Assembly (NCBI GenBank): GCA_041392805.1
Contig: JAWKLJ010000001.1
Location: 3,782,001-3,846,000, forward strand
Length of the DNA: 64,000 bases
Origin: Saprospiraceae bacterium
GTDB taxonomy: Bacteria; Bacteroidota; Bacteroidia; Chitinophagales; Saprospiraceae
Reading direction: 5' to 3'
In this document: positions 40,521-50,713 of the stretch, one piece after another
How positions within the stretch are numbered: position 1 is the stretch's first letter
Layout of the letters: every line of letters starts with the position of its first letter
Notes under the pieces: model-generated
The model's database searches: none
Told to the model about the DNA's origin: nothing
Seen by the model: only the letters and a program-made list of their open reading frames with translations
Position numbers and translations under genes: made by a program

Positions 40521-43500
40521 TTAATCTTTAGCCATGGCCTTTAACTGTTGAATGCGTTCTTTGAAGAAATGTTTTGGTGTTCGATGATATAATTCTTCGT
40601 ATAAAGTCAATGCTTTTAGGTAAGCATTTTGATCTGATGCCTTAATCATCCATTTTTGGAAGTAGGCGTAGGCCAGGGATTCTTTCTCTTCGGTACCATA
40701 GATTGCTTCATCAATTAACGCGAGGGCTTCTTGGTTTTTCCCTGTCAAGTGATAGTATTGAGCGGTCAATACTTTGGCATCAAACAAAAGTTTGGGGTTT
40801 CCCAGTTCATTAGCAATGTTTAAGGCTTCGTCCGCTGTTTTTTCCAAAGCATTCAGATCGCCTATTGCAATATAGACCCCTCCTATTTCTACCAAGCTAG
40901 AGCCTAAAATCAGCAAGTTTTTGATATTTCTGCCAATGAGAATCGAGCGTTCATAAAAATGAATGGAGCGTTCGTATTGTTTGGTAAAATAAAACACATC
41001 ACCCAGGGTATTAACGGCTTTAGCAATGCCCTTTTGGTATCCCAATTCTTCACAAAGCATTAAATTTTTCTGTAAATACTCAACGGCTTTGTGGAATTCC
41101 CCTTTTATGCTGTGCAAGCCACCGATAAGTCCTAGTGCGATGGCTGTTCCTTGTTTATCCCCTAGTTCCTCTACTATTTTGAGGTCTTCTATAAAAAGGG
41201 CCATTGCTTTATCATAATCGCCTTGGTGTTCATACACGGTTCCCATGCTACCTGTAGCGATGGCCGTCAGGTGTTTATTCCCCAATTCCTGGCTCAAATT
41301 CAAGCCTTGTTCAAAGCAGTCAAGCGCTTCCTCAAAATCACCTTTTTCGAGGTATACAATCCCCATGTTGGTGTAAATGGTAGCCATACTTTGCTTATCC
41401 GAAAGCTGTTTGCAAATATTGAGTTGTTCTTTCTGGACCCGGATGGCTTCCTGGTAATCGCCCAGATTCATATGGGTTAGGCCCAGGTTGGAAGCAATTT
41501 GTGCACTCCCCGTTGTACCAGTTTTAGCCAATCCAATTTTGATGCTTTGCACAAAATAATTTTTGGCCTCTTCATATTTTCCTTGGCGGAAATAGAGGTT
41601 GCCCAAATCGCCATATACTTTGGCAATTCCTACTTTATCTTCAACGGATTCAAATAGCCCAGCAGCAATTTGTAGATAATTCATGGCTTTCGGGTAGTCT
41701 CCTTTAAGCATCAAAAGATGAGCTAAATTATTATTGGTTTGTCCAATCAGCAAGACATCCCGTGATCGTTTTGCCAAGGTCAGCGCCTTCTCATAAGTTT
41801 GTTGGCATTCCTCCCACTCTCCAATCAGCTCCAATATTTTACCTTTCTTAAGGTGCGTTTTTATTTCATCAACTGTGTCATTTTGACTACCCAGCTTATT
41901 GAGCAATTGATCGTAGTATTCTAATGCTCGTTGGTTTTGATAATTGCGGCGAGAATAATCAGCTGCTTTGCGCAAATATTCGCAGGTTTTGTCAAAAACC
42001 CCTGCTTGCTCATAGTGGAAGGCTAAATCGACATAACGCGCTTCAATACTATTGGCATATAGCCTTTCGATGGCTTCGGCAATGAGCTGGTGCAGTTGCT
42101 GGAGTCGGGTTCTCAACTGCATGCTATAAACGGCTTCGCGCAGCAAAGAATGTCGGAAAATATACCGAAGTTCATTTGTTGCTAGCCATATTTGGCCTTG
42201 TTCGGCTGTTTTGACCTGTTCCCGTAGCAAGGTCGAGGAATTCCCTTCAAAGTCAGCAAAACCCTCCTGAACTTTCATCACCTCTGACAATACAGGGATT
42301 TCAAATTCCCGACCAATGACGGCAGCCGCTTTCACCGTTTCGCGAACCAATTTGGAAAGCCGGTCGATCCTTGCTGTCAAAACGGCATTGATAGAATGGG
42401 AAAGTTTGACATTTTGGTCCTTAATAGTCCAAAGGTTGTTTGATTTACTGAGCAAATTGCTTTCGGAAAAATATTTAAGCATTTGCTCCAGGTAAAAAGG
42501 ATTACCATTGGTCGTCCTTTTAAGGAGTTCAAAAAAATCATCTGAAATATTGCCTCCGAGGCTACTTTCTGCAAATTCCCGGATTGCTTCTTCCGTGAGG
42601 AATTTAAGATCTATTTCAAGTTTTGGAAGTTTTAATTCTTTGAGGAGTCTTTCGCTAACTATTTTGGGCTTGGTCCCATCATCGAGGTAACGGGAAGTCG
42701 TCAAGACCCAAATCGGAAGATGACTAATGCGCCTTACCAATTCGTGTAACAATTCGACTGAACTATCGTCCATCCAATGACCATCTTCGACTTCAATAAC
42801 GATAGGTTGTAAGAGCGATTCTGCTTCAAAAATGCTGATAATAGCTGTCAATGTATTCTCATGACGTCCCTTGGCATCGAGATAATCCCATAAAGAATTA
42901 GGATAGAAAATACCTAACAATGCTGCCAATACAGCTTTTGTTCGTTCCAACTCCTCTTTAACTACACGTGCTCTTGGCAAGGGTATGGTACTTATTTTGG
43001 CGCACAATTCAGCAAAAACGCTTTCGAAGCTATCTCGATTAGCTTCGGAAGTCATATTCTGAACCTGACGAAAATAATTTTTCAGGAAAAAGATAAAAGG
43101 GTTGAATGGCTTGCGCAGAATCTGGTCGGACTGGCAAATAAACCATTTAATGTGGTATTTTTCTTCAAGTTCATTCCCGATTTCATAAGTTAAGCGACTT
43201 TTCCCAATTCCTGCTTCGCCAAAAACATGGGTAATGCCGGCGGGACGGCCTTCTTGTAAAGGCTGAGAGAAATGGATGAGTTGAGACAATTCCGTTTGCC
43301 GAGCGACCAGGTGACTTGCATAATCAGGACTTAGATTAAATTCCCTGTCGATGAGCTTAAAAGTAGGTATATTGCCCTTGATGCCTTTGAATTTAATATC
43401 GCCCTTATGGAAAAATTTAAAATGGGGATTTTTTCGAATTTCTTCGTCAACTAAAATCTCCCCCCAATCTGCATAAGTCATTAACCTGGCAGCCAGGTTC

Positions 43501-44552
43501 ACCCGATTTCCTACGGCGGCATATTGACATCTTTTTTCGCCCCCAACAATGCCGGTATAAGCCATACCTAAAGAAAGACCTGCCCTAAACTGAAGGCTTG
43601 TTCCCTTTTGGAGCGGCGCTATTTCATCTCTCAGGGCATTAATAAACTGAAGTGCTCTATCCGTATTATTTTCAAAAGAGATGGGGGCTCCAAAAAAACA
43701 AAACATGACACCTCCTTTATCGCCAAAATCTATTTCTTTAAAATAACCCGAAAAACTATTGATTTGGTCAAGCACAATAGTGGTAAAGTTATTCATTGAT
43801 TCGTAGGTTTCTACACCTTCAAAAGAAATAAAAACGGCTACTACGCGTCGAAACTCGCCATCCTGATCATAATTTATCACAGGCTCTGGTAAAAATTGAC
43901 CGGCCAAAGTTTTATTAATAGGCGGTAAAGGAACAGCAGTATACTGAAAAAACTCTAATGGAATATTTTTTCCAACCTTATAGTAACCAGCCGACATTTC
44001 GTGTAAGGGGTATCCTTTGCCATCTAGCTGCACTTTCATTATTTCATCTATCACAATATCCTGATCATCCGCTTTTAGTTGACATTGCGCACATTGTTCA
44101 ATAGGTCTTCCTCTGAAATAAAAAGCTTGGTACTGCTGGCCGACTATCCCCCAGTCCACCGTTCCATAAGAAAGCCCTACTTTAAGTCCAAAGGTAAATT
44201 GACCAAAGCTAAACCTTCCTTCTCTAAATAACTGGTGGCCATGGAGTGCTGCCTGAACAATATCCATAGCATGAATGCCTGTACCTAGTGCAGGAAAAAT
44301 AGCGGTAAAGGCATCACCAGCAAAATAGGGTATAAATCCACCTCGCGAATAGACAAGTTCGACTAAGGGTTCAAACACTTTATTTAGGATGATCGATAAT
44401 TGCTCTGCGCCTTTATTCCCTTCCCGCATTAACGTCTCCGTTAAAGGCGTAAAGCCGGAAAGATCAAGGACCATGGTGTAGGCCTCCATCTCGCCTTGAG
44501 TTATCCCTCGACTCAATTGATCTTCAATAAAATGTGGAATCAGGTTTTTCAC
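40521..44552 (-). CDS. Double cyclase-homology, AAA-ATPase and TPR signalling protein
   Basis: A 1343-aa protein. Two class III nucleotide-cyclase homology domains come first: residues 20-190 (MVLDLSGFTPLTETLMREGN, FIPYFAGDAFTAIFP) and 235-400 (GGVMFCFFGAPISFENN, VGNRVNLAARLM). A STAND/AAA ATPase of the adenylyl-cyclase-associated type follows at about 425-750, with Walker A (HVFGEAGIGKSRLTYEI) and Walker B (PIVIEVEDGHWMDDSSVELL). At least eight TPR repeats cover about 890-1300 (GDLGNLYFRQGKYEEAKNYF, NMGIVYLEKGDFEEALDCFE). Whether the cyclases are active is unclear, as metal residues differ between the two. The protein probably links ligand or protein binding to cyclic-nucleotide or ATPase output. 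It is monocistronic. Confidence 0.85.
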   Translation of the reverse strand: MKNLIPHFIEDQLSRGITQGEMEAYTMVLDLSGFTPLTETLMREGNKGAEQLSIILNKVFEPLVELVYSRGGFIPYFAGDAFTAIFPALGTGIHAMDIVQAALHGHQLFREGRFSFGQFTFGLKVGLSYGTVDWGIVGQQYQAFYFRGRPIEQCAQCQLKADDQDIVIDEIMKVQLDGKGYPLHEMSAGYYKVGKNIPLEFFQYTAVPLPPINKTLAGQFLPEPVINYDQDGEFRRVVAVFISFEGVETYESMNNFTTIVLDQINSFSGYFKEIDFGDKGGVMFCFFGAPISFENNTDRALQFINALRDEIAPLQKGTSLQFRAGLSLGMAYTGIVGGEKRCQYAAVGNRVNLAARLMTYADWGEILVDEEIRKNPHFKFFHKGDIKFKGIKGNIPTFKLIDREFNLSPDYASHLVARQTELSQLIHFSQPLQEGRPAGITHVFGEAGIGKSRLTYEIGNELEEKYHIKWFICQSDQILRKPFNPFIFFLKNYFRQVQNMTSEANRDSFESVFAELCAKISTIPLPRARVVKEELERTKAVLAALLGIFYPNSLWDYLDAKGRHENTLTAIISIFEAESLLQPIVIEVEDGHWMDDSSVELLHELVRRISHLPIWVLTTSRYLDDGTKPKIVSERLLKELKLPKLEIDLKFLTEEAIREFAESSLGGNISDDFFELLKRTTNGNPFYLEQMLKYFSESNLLSKSNNLWTIKDQNVKLSHSINAVLTARIDRLSKLVRETVKAAAVIGREFEIPVLSEVMKVQEGFADFEGNSSTLLREQVKTAEQGQIWLATNELRYIFRHSLLREAVYSMQLRTRLQQLHQLIAEAIERLYANSIEARYVDLAFHYEQAGVFDKTCEYLRKAADYSRRNYQNQRALEYYDQLLNKLGSQNDTVDEIKTHLKKGKILELIGEWEECQQTYEKALTLAKRSRDVLLIGQTNNNLAHLLMLKGDYPKAMNYLQIAAGLFESVEDKVGIAKVYGDLGNLYFRQGKYEEAKNYFVQSIKIGLAKTGTTGSAQIASNLGLTHMNLGDYQEAIRVQKEQLNICKQLSDKQSMATIYTNMGIVYLEKGDFEEALDCFEQGLNLSQELGNKHLTAIATGSMGTVYEHQGDYDKAMALFIEDLKIVEELGDKQGTAIALGLIGGLHSIKGEFHKAVEYLQKNLMLCEELGYQKGIAKAVNTLGDVFYFTKQYERSIHFYERSILIGRNIKNLLILGSSLVEIGGVYIAIGDLNALEKTADEALNIANELGNPKLLFDAKVLTAQYYHLTGKNQEALALIDEAIYGTEEKESLAYAYFQKWMIKASDQNAYLKALTLYEELYHRTPKHFFKERIQQLKAMAKD

Positions 44553-44799
44553 GATGTAATTAAACGCTTAGACGATAAGTGCAATTTGTTCCCCTCAATA
44601 TTAACGCAAAGAATAATGTAAGCCTACTAAAAGGCTTGAAAAATTACAAAATATACGCAAAACTAAAGGCTTTTTTATAATTTTGTCGCGATAATAAAAG
44701 AAGAAGGCATTTTTATTGACCTTATTCTTTTATGGTACTTTAGCAGCAAGTCTGCAACTTGCCGTATTATATTCCGTTAACGTACCTAACTTTTGTAAG

Positions 44800-45846
44800 A
44801 TGCCAAGATTGTATAATCTCGTCAACAATGATGAGTTGAAACGTCGCATGGAAGAAAGCGACGAAAAAAGGGTTACCCTTTCCTTCTACCGATACCATCA
44901 AATTGAAAGCCCTAAACAATTTCGGGACGAATTGTTTAAAATGTTTTCCAAGCTAGGTGTATTTGGTCGTATCTATATTGCCCATGAGGGCATCAATGGT
45001 CAAATATCTGTACCCACCTCTCAATTCGAATCCTTCAGGGGGCACCTTTATGATATCTCCTTTCTTCAGGGGGTCCGGCTTAACATTGCCGTAGATGATG
45101 ATGGTAAATCTTTCTATAAGCTCAAGATCAAGGTGCGCAACAAAATTGTAGCAGATGGCCTCGATGACCAATCATTTGATGTGACTAAAAGAGGGCAGCA
45201 CCTCGATGCGGAAGCTTATAATCGGCTTACAGATGATCCGGATACCATCATTGTCGATATGCGAAACCATTATGAAAGTGAAGTAGGTTATTTCGATGGG
45301 GCCATACGACCTGATGTCGAAACCTTCAGAGACGCCCTTCCTTTGGTAGAGGATATGCTCCAAGATCAAAAGGACAAGAATATCATTATGTATTGTACGG
45401 GGGGGATTCGCTGTGAAAAAGCAAGTGCCTACTACCTACACAAAGGGTTTAATAAGGTTTTTATGGTAGATGGGGGAATCATTGAATATGCTCGTCAATG
45501 CCAGGAAAAAGGCTTGCCTAATAAGTTCTTGGGTAAGAATTTTGTTTTTGATGAAAGGATGGGCGAGCGGATAGGCGATGAAATAATAGCCCGTTGTCAT
45601 CAATGCGGAGAGGCCTGTGATACCCATGTTAATTGTGCTAATGACGCCTGCCATATCTTATTTATCCAATGCGACGCCTGTGCCGAAAAGTACAAACATT
45701 GTTGTTCGAAAAAATGCGAAGAATTCACGCAATTGCCTGAGGAACAGCGAGAAAAACTGAAAGGAAGTATCACTTTTAATGGCACGACATTTGGAAAGGG
45801 TCGGTACAAGGCTTTCAAAAAAGATGAGGGTTTGGATTTAAAATAG
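44800..45846 (+). CDS. trhO: tRNA uridine(34) hydroxylase (rhodanese-type)
   Basis: A 348-aa TrhO/YceA protein that hydroxylates U34 in tRNA with O2, for later conversion to mo5U/cmo5U-type bases. ATG 44800 (MPRLYNLVNNDELKRRM) matches the start of known members; the frame stays open 28 codons upstream to a TTG. The N-terminal UPF0176 domain (FGRIYIAHEGINGQISVP, VDDDGKSFYKLKIKVRNKIV) precedes a rhodanese domain with the catalytic Cys in NIIMYCTGGIRCEKASAYYL, then a Cys-rich C-terminal zinc-binding segment (RCHQCGEACDTHVNCANDAC, CCSKKC). All expected parts are present. Confidence 0.93.
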   Translation: MPRLYNLVNNDELKRRMEESDEKRVTLSFYRYHQIESPKQFRDELFKMFSKLGVFGRIYIAHEGINGQISVPTSQFESFRGHLYDISFLQGVRLNIAVDDDGKSFYKLKIKVRNKIVADGLDDQSFDVTKRGQHLDAEAYNRLTDDPDTIIVDMRNHYESEVGYFDGAIRPDVETFRDALPLVEDMLQDQKDKNIIMYCTGGIRCEKASAYYLHKGFNKVFMVDGGIIEYARQCQEKGLPNKFLGKNFVFDERMGERIGDEIIARCHQCGEACDTHVNCANDACHILFIQCDACAEKYKHCCSKKCEEFTQLPEEQREKLKGSITFNGTTFGKGRYKAFKKDEGLDLK

Positions 45847-45907
45847 GGTCTTTACTTTTATGTTATCATCACAATAGCTACTAGGTCAGAGAACCCCGAT
45901 TATTTGA

Positions 45908-45959
45908 AATAACATAGCCATTTCAATGATCGAAAAAAAAACTATGTTATTATATTTTT
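45908..45959 (+). terminator. Hairpin with T-run after trhO
   Basis: AATAACATAG (45908-45917) and CTATGTTATT (45942-45951) form a perfect 10-bp stem with a 24-base loop, followed by ATATTTTTTTA. It lies 60 bases past the trhO stop. The rest of the gap to 46159 shows no gene. Confidence 0.55.
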
Positions 45960-46159
45960 TTATGTATATTTAGCCAATCTCTTTTTAAACCTAACACAAA
46001 ATTAAGTCTAGAGGAATACTTGTTTTACCTCCACAAAGTATTTATTGTCAATTTTTCATATTACAGCTGTTCTACACTCGATGGTTACAAAAAATGGCAT
46101 GATAACTAACCTATCATAGCCTGTAGTTTGTATTTGCTAATCTCTAATAAATAGTATTA

Positions 46160-49100
46160 ATGATGAAAAAAGCTGTACTTTCTTTTTTCCTGGGATTGTC
46201 ATGCCTATCCCTAGGCTTAGCACAAACCAAAGTAGACAGAGGGGTTAATGTTCGCCCTACCTTTATTGACCTCAATCAAAAAGTCAATGTTTTCCAAAAA
46301 AGCACCATTTTCCAGCAACACCTGGGAATGAGTAACGATGATGAATTACGATCTGTAAAAATTGAAAGTGACCAACTTGGTTTTACCCACGAAAAATTTC
46401 AACAGTATTACAATGGTGTTAAAGTGGATGGCCATAGTTATACGGTCCATTCCAGAAATGGTATGATCTCTACGCTAACGGGGACTTATGCTGAAGTAGA
46501 AGTACTCAATACGACGCCCCAATTAAGTCCTGAAGCAGCGTTACAAAAAGCCCTGGATCACGTTGGCGCACAAACCTATGTATGGGAAGGCAATGGTTTC
46601 CTGGGAATGAAGGGCTTCGAACGTCCGACACCAGAACTCGTCGTAATCGCAGATCACCTCGGACGAGAAAGCTCAAAATTAGCTTACAAAATGGCTATCC
46701 ATGCTACTTATCCCCTCTATCACTCCAATGTATATGTGGATGCCCAAACTGGCGCCATTATTAAGGAAATTAGTAAAATTCACGTCGCTGATGCCGTTGG
46801 AACAGTCGCTACGCGTTACAGTGGTACACAAAGTGTGCATACCGATAGCAATGCAGGTAGTTTCCGACTAAGGGACTACTCTCGGGGTAATGGCGTATTG
46901 ACTTTTGATGCAACGACGGCGACAAGTGCCAATGGAACAACTGGTGTTCCTAATGGTTCTTCAGAATATATTGACAATGACAACAACTGGACCGCTGCTG
47001 AATACAATAATGCAGATAAAGACAATGCTGCTTTTGATGCTCACTTTGCCGCAGAAGCAACCTATGACTTTTTCTTTTCTAATTTTGGCAGAAATAGCTA
47101 CAATGGCAGTGGCGCAGCGATCAATAGTTATGTAAATACCGATATCGAAGATGTGTTTAACTACCCCGCTGGCTATAATGATAATGCCTTTTGGACAGGC
47201 TATGTCATGGTTTATGGCAAGGGAAACAGCCTCGATCCTTTAACGACTTCGGATATTACAGGCCATGAAATTGGACACGCTTTTACCGAATTCACTAATA
47301 ACCTGGTTTACCAAAATGAATCGGGTGCGATGAACGAATCGCTCAGTGACATTTGGGGCGCCTGTGTAGAAAACCATATTAATATCAACTATGGCCTGAA
47401 TAAAGACCTTTGGGCCCTAGGAAGTGAAACAGGCGCTACCTTCCGCTCTATGTCCAACCCCAATGCTTATGGTGATCCTGATACTTATCAGGGAACAAAC
47501 TGGTATTCTGGTACGGGTGACAACGGAGGGGTGCACACCAATAGTGGCGTTGGCAACCATTGGTTCTATATCCTTACTGAGGGTAAATCAGGTACTAATG
47601 ATATTGGAACCGTATATAGTGTAACAGGATTAGGTATTACTAAAGCCGCAGCCATTACCTGGCGTTCCGCTTCTCTTTATTTATCTACCAATTCTGTTTA
47701 TGCCGACTGGAGGAGTACAACCATCCAAGCTGCGGTTGAATTATATGGAGCAGGGTCCAATGAGGTAATTCAAACCACAAATGCCTGGAATGCAGTGGGT
47801 ATTGGTGGCAAATACGGTGAGTTGAGCTATTGTAACTCTAAAGGCAATAATGTAAGTGATGAATACATTGGTCGGGTTCAACTGGGTTCCATCGACAATA
47901 CCTCGGGTTCCGGTGGTGGTTATTCCAATCATACGGGTATCTCTACTGACCTGGCGAAAAACACTGCCTATACGATTACCATTACCCCCACCTGGACGGG
48001 TACTACTTATGCGGAAGGTTATAGCGTTTGGATTGACTACAACAAGGATGGTGACTTCAGTGATGCTGGAGAACAGGTATACTCCAGAGCTGCTACCACG
48101 GCAACGCCTGTCAGCGGTAGCTTCACCGTTCCTTCCTCGGCTACCGACGGAACCACCAGGATGAGGGTATCTATGAAATATAATGGCATACCAACGGCTT
48201 GTGAAACCTTTACCTATGGAGAAGTCGAAGATTATAGTGTGAATATCACGACTGGTGGTGGCGGTGACACCCAGGCCCCTACGGCCCCTAGTGGCCTGGC
48301 AGCTTCAGGAACGACCCAGACGTCTACCAACCTTACCTGGACGGCCTCTACGGATAATGTAGGCGTAACAGGCTACGATGTATATGTCGGTGGTGGATTG
48401 TATGGTTCAACGGCTAGCACTTCCTTAAGTGTTACTGGTCTGACAGCTAATACGACCTATGCGATTTATGTTAGGGCTAAAGATGCCGCAGGCAATATTT
48501 CCGGCAATTCAAATACCATTAGTGTAACCACTCAAGCTGCCAGCGATACGCAAGCCCCTACGGCCCCTACTGGTCTCGCAGCCTCCGGTACCACCCAAAC
48601 CACTACCAATCTCTCCTGGAACGCCTCTACAGATAATGTTGGTGTTACGGGCTACGATGTATATGTCGGTGGTTCCTTGAATGGTTCAACCGCTAGTACT
48701 TCCTATAGTGTGACCGGTCTGACGGCCAATACCACCTATGCGATCTACGTTAGAGCCAAAGATGCCGCAGGCAATATTTCTGGCAATTCGAATACGATCA
48801 GCGTAACAACTCAATCTGGTGGTGGCACAGGGTCTACTACCTTAACAGCTAGTTACTTTGAAACCGGCTGGGACGGCTGGGCTGATGGCGGCAGTGATTG
48901 TGCCAGATATGCTGGTTCATTATCCTATGAAGGCACTTATTCTATCCAACTTCGAGATAACTCCGGAGTAGCTTCTGCCATGACTTCCAGTTCCTTCAAT
49001 GTTAGTGCCTACAACCAGCTTGATATTGAGTTCTATTTCTATGCCTCAAGTATGGAAGTCGGAGAAGATTTCTGGGTAAGGTATTACGATGGCTCTACCT

Positions 49101-49630
49101 GGAATACCATAGCGGCCTATGCCCGAGGGACTAATTTTAACAACAATACCTTTTATGTGGCAACGGTGACCATTACAAGTGCCCAGTATTTCTTCCCAAG
49201 TAATGCACAATTCCGCTTCCAGTGTGATGCTTCTGCTAATAATGACTTGATTTATATCGATGCGGTGACCATTACGGCTTCGGGAGGGGCTGCTGTCCTT
49301 GCTGGTGGCGGAGAAACGATCCAGACGATTCAGGAATTAGGCACAAGCAACAGCTTTGCTGGTTTCGGAGAAGAAACGGAATTACAAGAAGAAAGCCTTT
49401 CGGTTTTGGTCTATCCAAATCCAGTATTGGATGAGCTCAATTTGGACATCAACCAGCCAGAAAAAGTGGTAGGTATGCGCGTATTTGCAATCAATGGCCA
49501 ATTGGTTAAGCAAGTGCAGTTGCGCAACTTCGATGAGGTAATCAATGTAGCGGACTTACAATCAGGTATGTATTTCCTTTGTATAGAGACAACGGATGGC
49601 GTCATCAATAAGAAATTCATTAAACAATAA
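46160..49630 (+). CDS. Secreted M4 metallopeptidase with FN3 repeats and T9SS sorting domain
   Basis: A 1156-aa thermolysin-type protease. After the signal peptide (to SLGLAQ) there is an FTP/propeptide region (about 25-210; LSPEAALQKALDHVGAQ). The M4 catalytic part (220-550) has the zinc site TGHEIGHAFTEF with H369 and H373, the Glu of NESLSDIWGAC, and a C-terminal half with GGVHTNSGVGNHWFYIL carrying the proton-donor His. A GEVED domain (about 595-695) and two fibronectin type III repeats follow (about 705-890, nearly identical). A beta-sandwich comes next, then a type IX sorting domain (about 1080-1156; SVLVYPNPVLDELNLDIN, MRVFAINGQLVKQV). It would be secreted through the outer membrane and anchored. 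Confidence 0.93.
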   Translation: MMKKAVLSFFLGLSCLSLGLAQTKVDRGVNVRPTFIDLNQKVNVFQKSTIFQQHLGMSNDDELRSVKIESDQLGFTHEKFQQYYNGVKVDGHSYTVHSRNGMISTLTGTYAEVEVLNTTPQLSPEAALQKALDHVGAQTYVWEGNGFLGMKGFERPTPELVVIADHLGRESSKLAYKMAIHATYPLYHSNVYVDAQTGAIIKEISKIHVADAVGTVATRYSGTQSVHTDSNAGSFRLRDYSRGNGVLTFDATTATSANGTTGVPNGSSEYIDNDNNWTAAEYNNADKDNAAFDAHFAAEATYDFFFSNFGRNSYNGSGAAINSYVNTDIEDVFNYPAGYNDNAFWTGYVMVYGKGNSLDPLTTSDITGHEIGHAFTEFTNNLVYQNESGAMNESLSDIWGACVENHININYGLNKDLWALGSETGATFRSMSNPNAYGDPDTYQGTNWYSGTGDNGGVHTNSGVGNHWFYILTEGKSGTNDIGTVYSVTGLGITKAAAITWRSASLYLSTNSVYADWRSTTIQAAVELYGAGSNEVIQTTNAWNAVGIGGKYGELSYCNSKGNNVSDEYIGRVQLGSIDNTSGSGGGYSNHTGISTDLAKNTAYTITITPTWTGTTYAEGYSVWIDYNKDGDFSDAGEQVYSRAATTATPVSGSFTVPSSATDGTTRMRVSMKYNGIPTACETFTYGEVEDYSVNITTGGGGDTQAPTAPSGLAASGTTQTSTNLTWTASTDNVGVTGYDVYVGGGLYGSTASTSLSVTGLTANTTYAIYVRAKDAAGNISGNSNTISVTTQAASDTQAPTAPTGLAASGTTQTTTNLSWNASTDNVGVTGYDVYVGGSLNGSTASTSYSVTGLTANTTYAIYVRAKDAAGNISGNSNTISVTTQSGGGTGSTTLTASYFETGWDGWADGGSDCARYAGSLSYEGTYSIQLRDNSGVASAMTSSSFNVSAYNQLDIEFYFYASSMEVGEDFWVRYYDGSTWNTIAAYARGTNFNNNTFYVATVTITSAQYFFPSNAQFRFQCDASANNDLIYIDAVTITASGGAAVLAGGGETIQTIQELGTSNSFAGFGEETELQEESLSVLVYPNPVLDELNLDINQPEKVVGMRVFAINGQLVKQVQLRNFDEVINVADLQSGMYFLCIETTDGVINKKFIKQ

Positions 49631-49655
49631 AGGTTATTTGCTCATCAGCATATAA

Positions 49656-49690
49656 AAATCCCCCGGAGACTTCTCCGGGGGATTTTTTTT
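49656..49690 (+). terminator. Strong terminator after the M4 protease
   Basis: ATCCCCCGGAGA (49658-49669) pairs perfectly with TCTCCGGGGGAT (49672-49683), followed by eight T's. Confidence 0.92.
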
Positions 49691-49805
49691 ATGGGGCAAT
49701 TTAGGGATTCAATTGGCGGTATTTTGGGGTTATAATAGCACCTTGTTTTGTTAGCCAGCAAAAGATTTTTCTTATTTTGAGACGGTTTTTAACAAAATTC
49801 ACCAT

Positions 49806-50699
49806 ATGAGATACTTATTTATTTTAATGGGTATTTGTATTAATCTATTGGCGTTTGGCCAAGCGACAGGTAAGGTTGATTACAAACACCTCGGCCTTTC
49901 CTTCCAAATTCCGGATGGCTGGCTAGGACAGGAAGCAGAAATGGGATACCTGATGGCTTCGAATTCCATTCCTGGACTCATCCTCGTTTTGCCACATGAC
50001 CAGCAATACACCTTTGAACAACTTAAGGCCCAAGCCCAGGCGGGCCTCAATGAGGGCAATGGAACCAGCCTCCAGCTGGCTGGCTCGTTAACGGATTTAG
50101 GAAACAAATCAATAGGCGGAGAATTTGTAGGCACCTTAGAAGGGCAAGCAGCCAAAGCCTACATCATTGGAATGCAAAACACTTATGGCTTGGGGTTGAC
50201 TATCGTTGCTATTACAACTACTGAACAATACACTAGTAAATATGCTGAATATGCCAAGGCTGTTAAAAATAGCGTACAATTCCGCCAACCCGAAGTGAAA
50301 GAGAATATAGCCGAATGGAAAACGTGGATGAGCAACGTGAAACTGACTTATATGGAGTCTTATTCTTCCTCTTCTCCTGGTGTCGATGGCATGACGGGAG
50401 GTGGATATAGTCTGAGCCGGGAAATAGATCTTTGTGCGAAAGGCTATTTTATTTATTATGGTTCTAGTAATATTAGCATTGGGAGTGATAATACTTCTGC
50501 TTACAATCATGCCAACTCCAAGGGTAACGGTACCTGGGATATCAAGGTAGGAGCAGATGGTAATCCGGTGTTAGTCCTTACCTTCAATGATGGCGAAACG
50601 GCATCTTATAAACTGACTTATCAAGACCAAAAGTTATATTTGAACGGGACCCGATATTTCAGAACCCAGGAAGGGCAATATGCGCCATCGTGTAATTAA
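49806..50699 (+). CDS. Secreted protein of unknown function
   Basis: A 297-aa exported protein. The signal peptide ends at LLAFGQ (MRYLFILMGICINLLAFGQ). The first domain (about 25-165) has YKHLGLSFQIPDGWLGQEAE and SIPGLILVLPHDQQYTFEQL, the pattern of small lipid- or ligand-binding secreted domains in Bacteroidota, without a named function. A second beta-rich part (180-295) contains Gly/Ser-rich loops and DLCAKGYFIYYGSSNISIGS. It lies between the M4 protease and a DinB-like gene and may be cotranscribed with the latter, which starts 15 bases downstream. Confidence 0.7.
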   Translation: MRYLFILMGICINLLAFGQATGKVDYKHLGLSFQIPDGWLGQEAEMGYLMASNSIPGLILVLPHDQQYTFEQLKAQAQAGLNEGNGTSLQLAGSLTDLGNKSIGGEFVGTLEGQAAKAYIIGMQNTYGLGLTIVAITTTEQYTSKYAEYAKAVKNSVQFRQPEVKENIAEWKTWMSNVKLTYMESYSSSSPGVDGMTGGGYSLSREIDLCAKGYFIYYGSSNISIGSDNTSAYNHANSKGNGTWDIKVGADGNPVLVLTFNDGETASYKLTYQDQKLYLNGTRYFRTQEGQYAPSCN

Positions 50700-50713
50700 C
50701 TTAAATATTCAAC

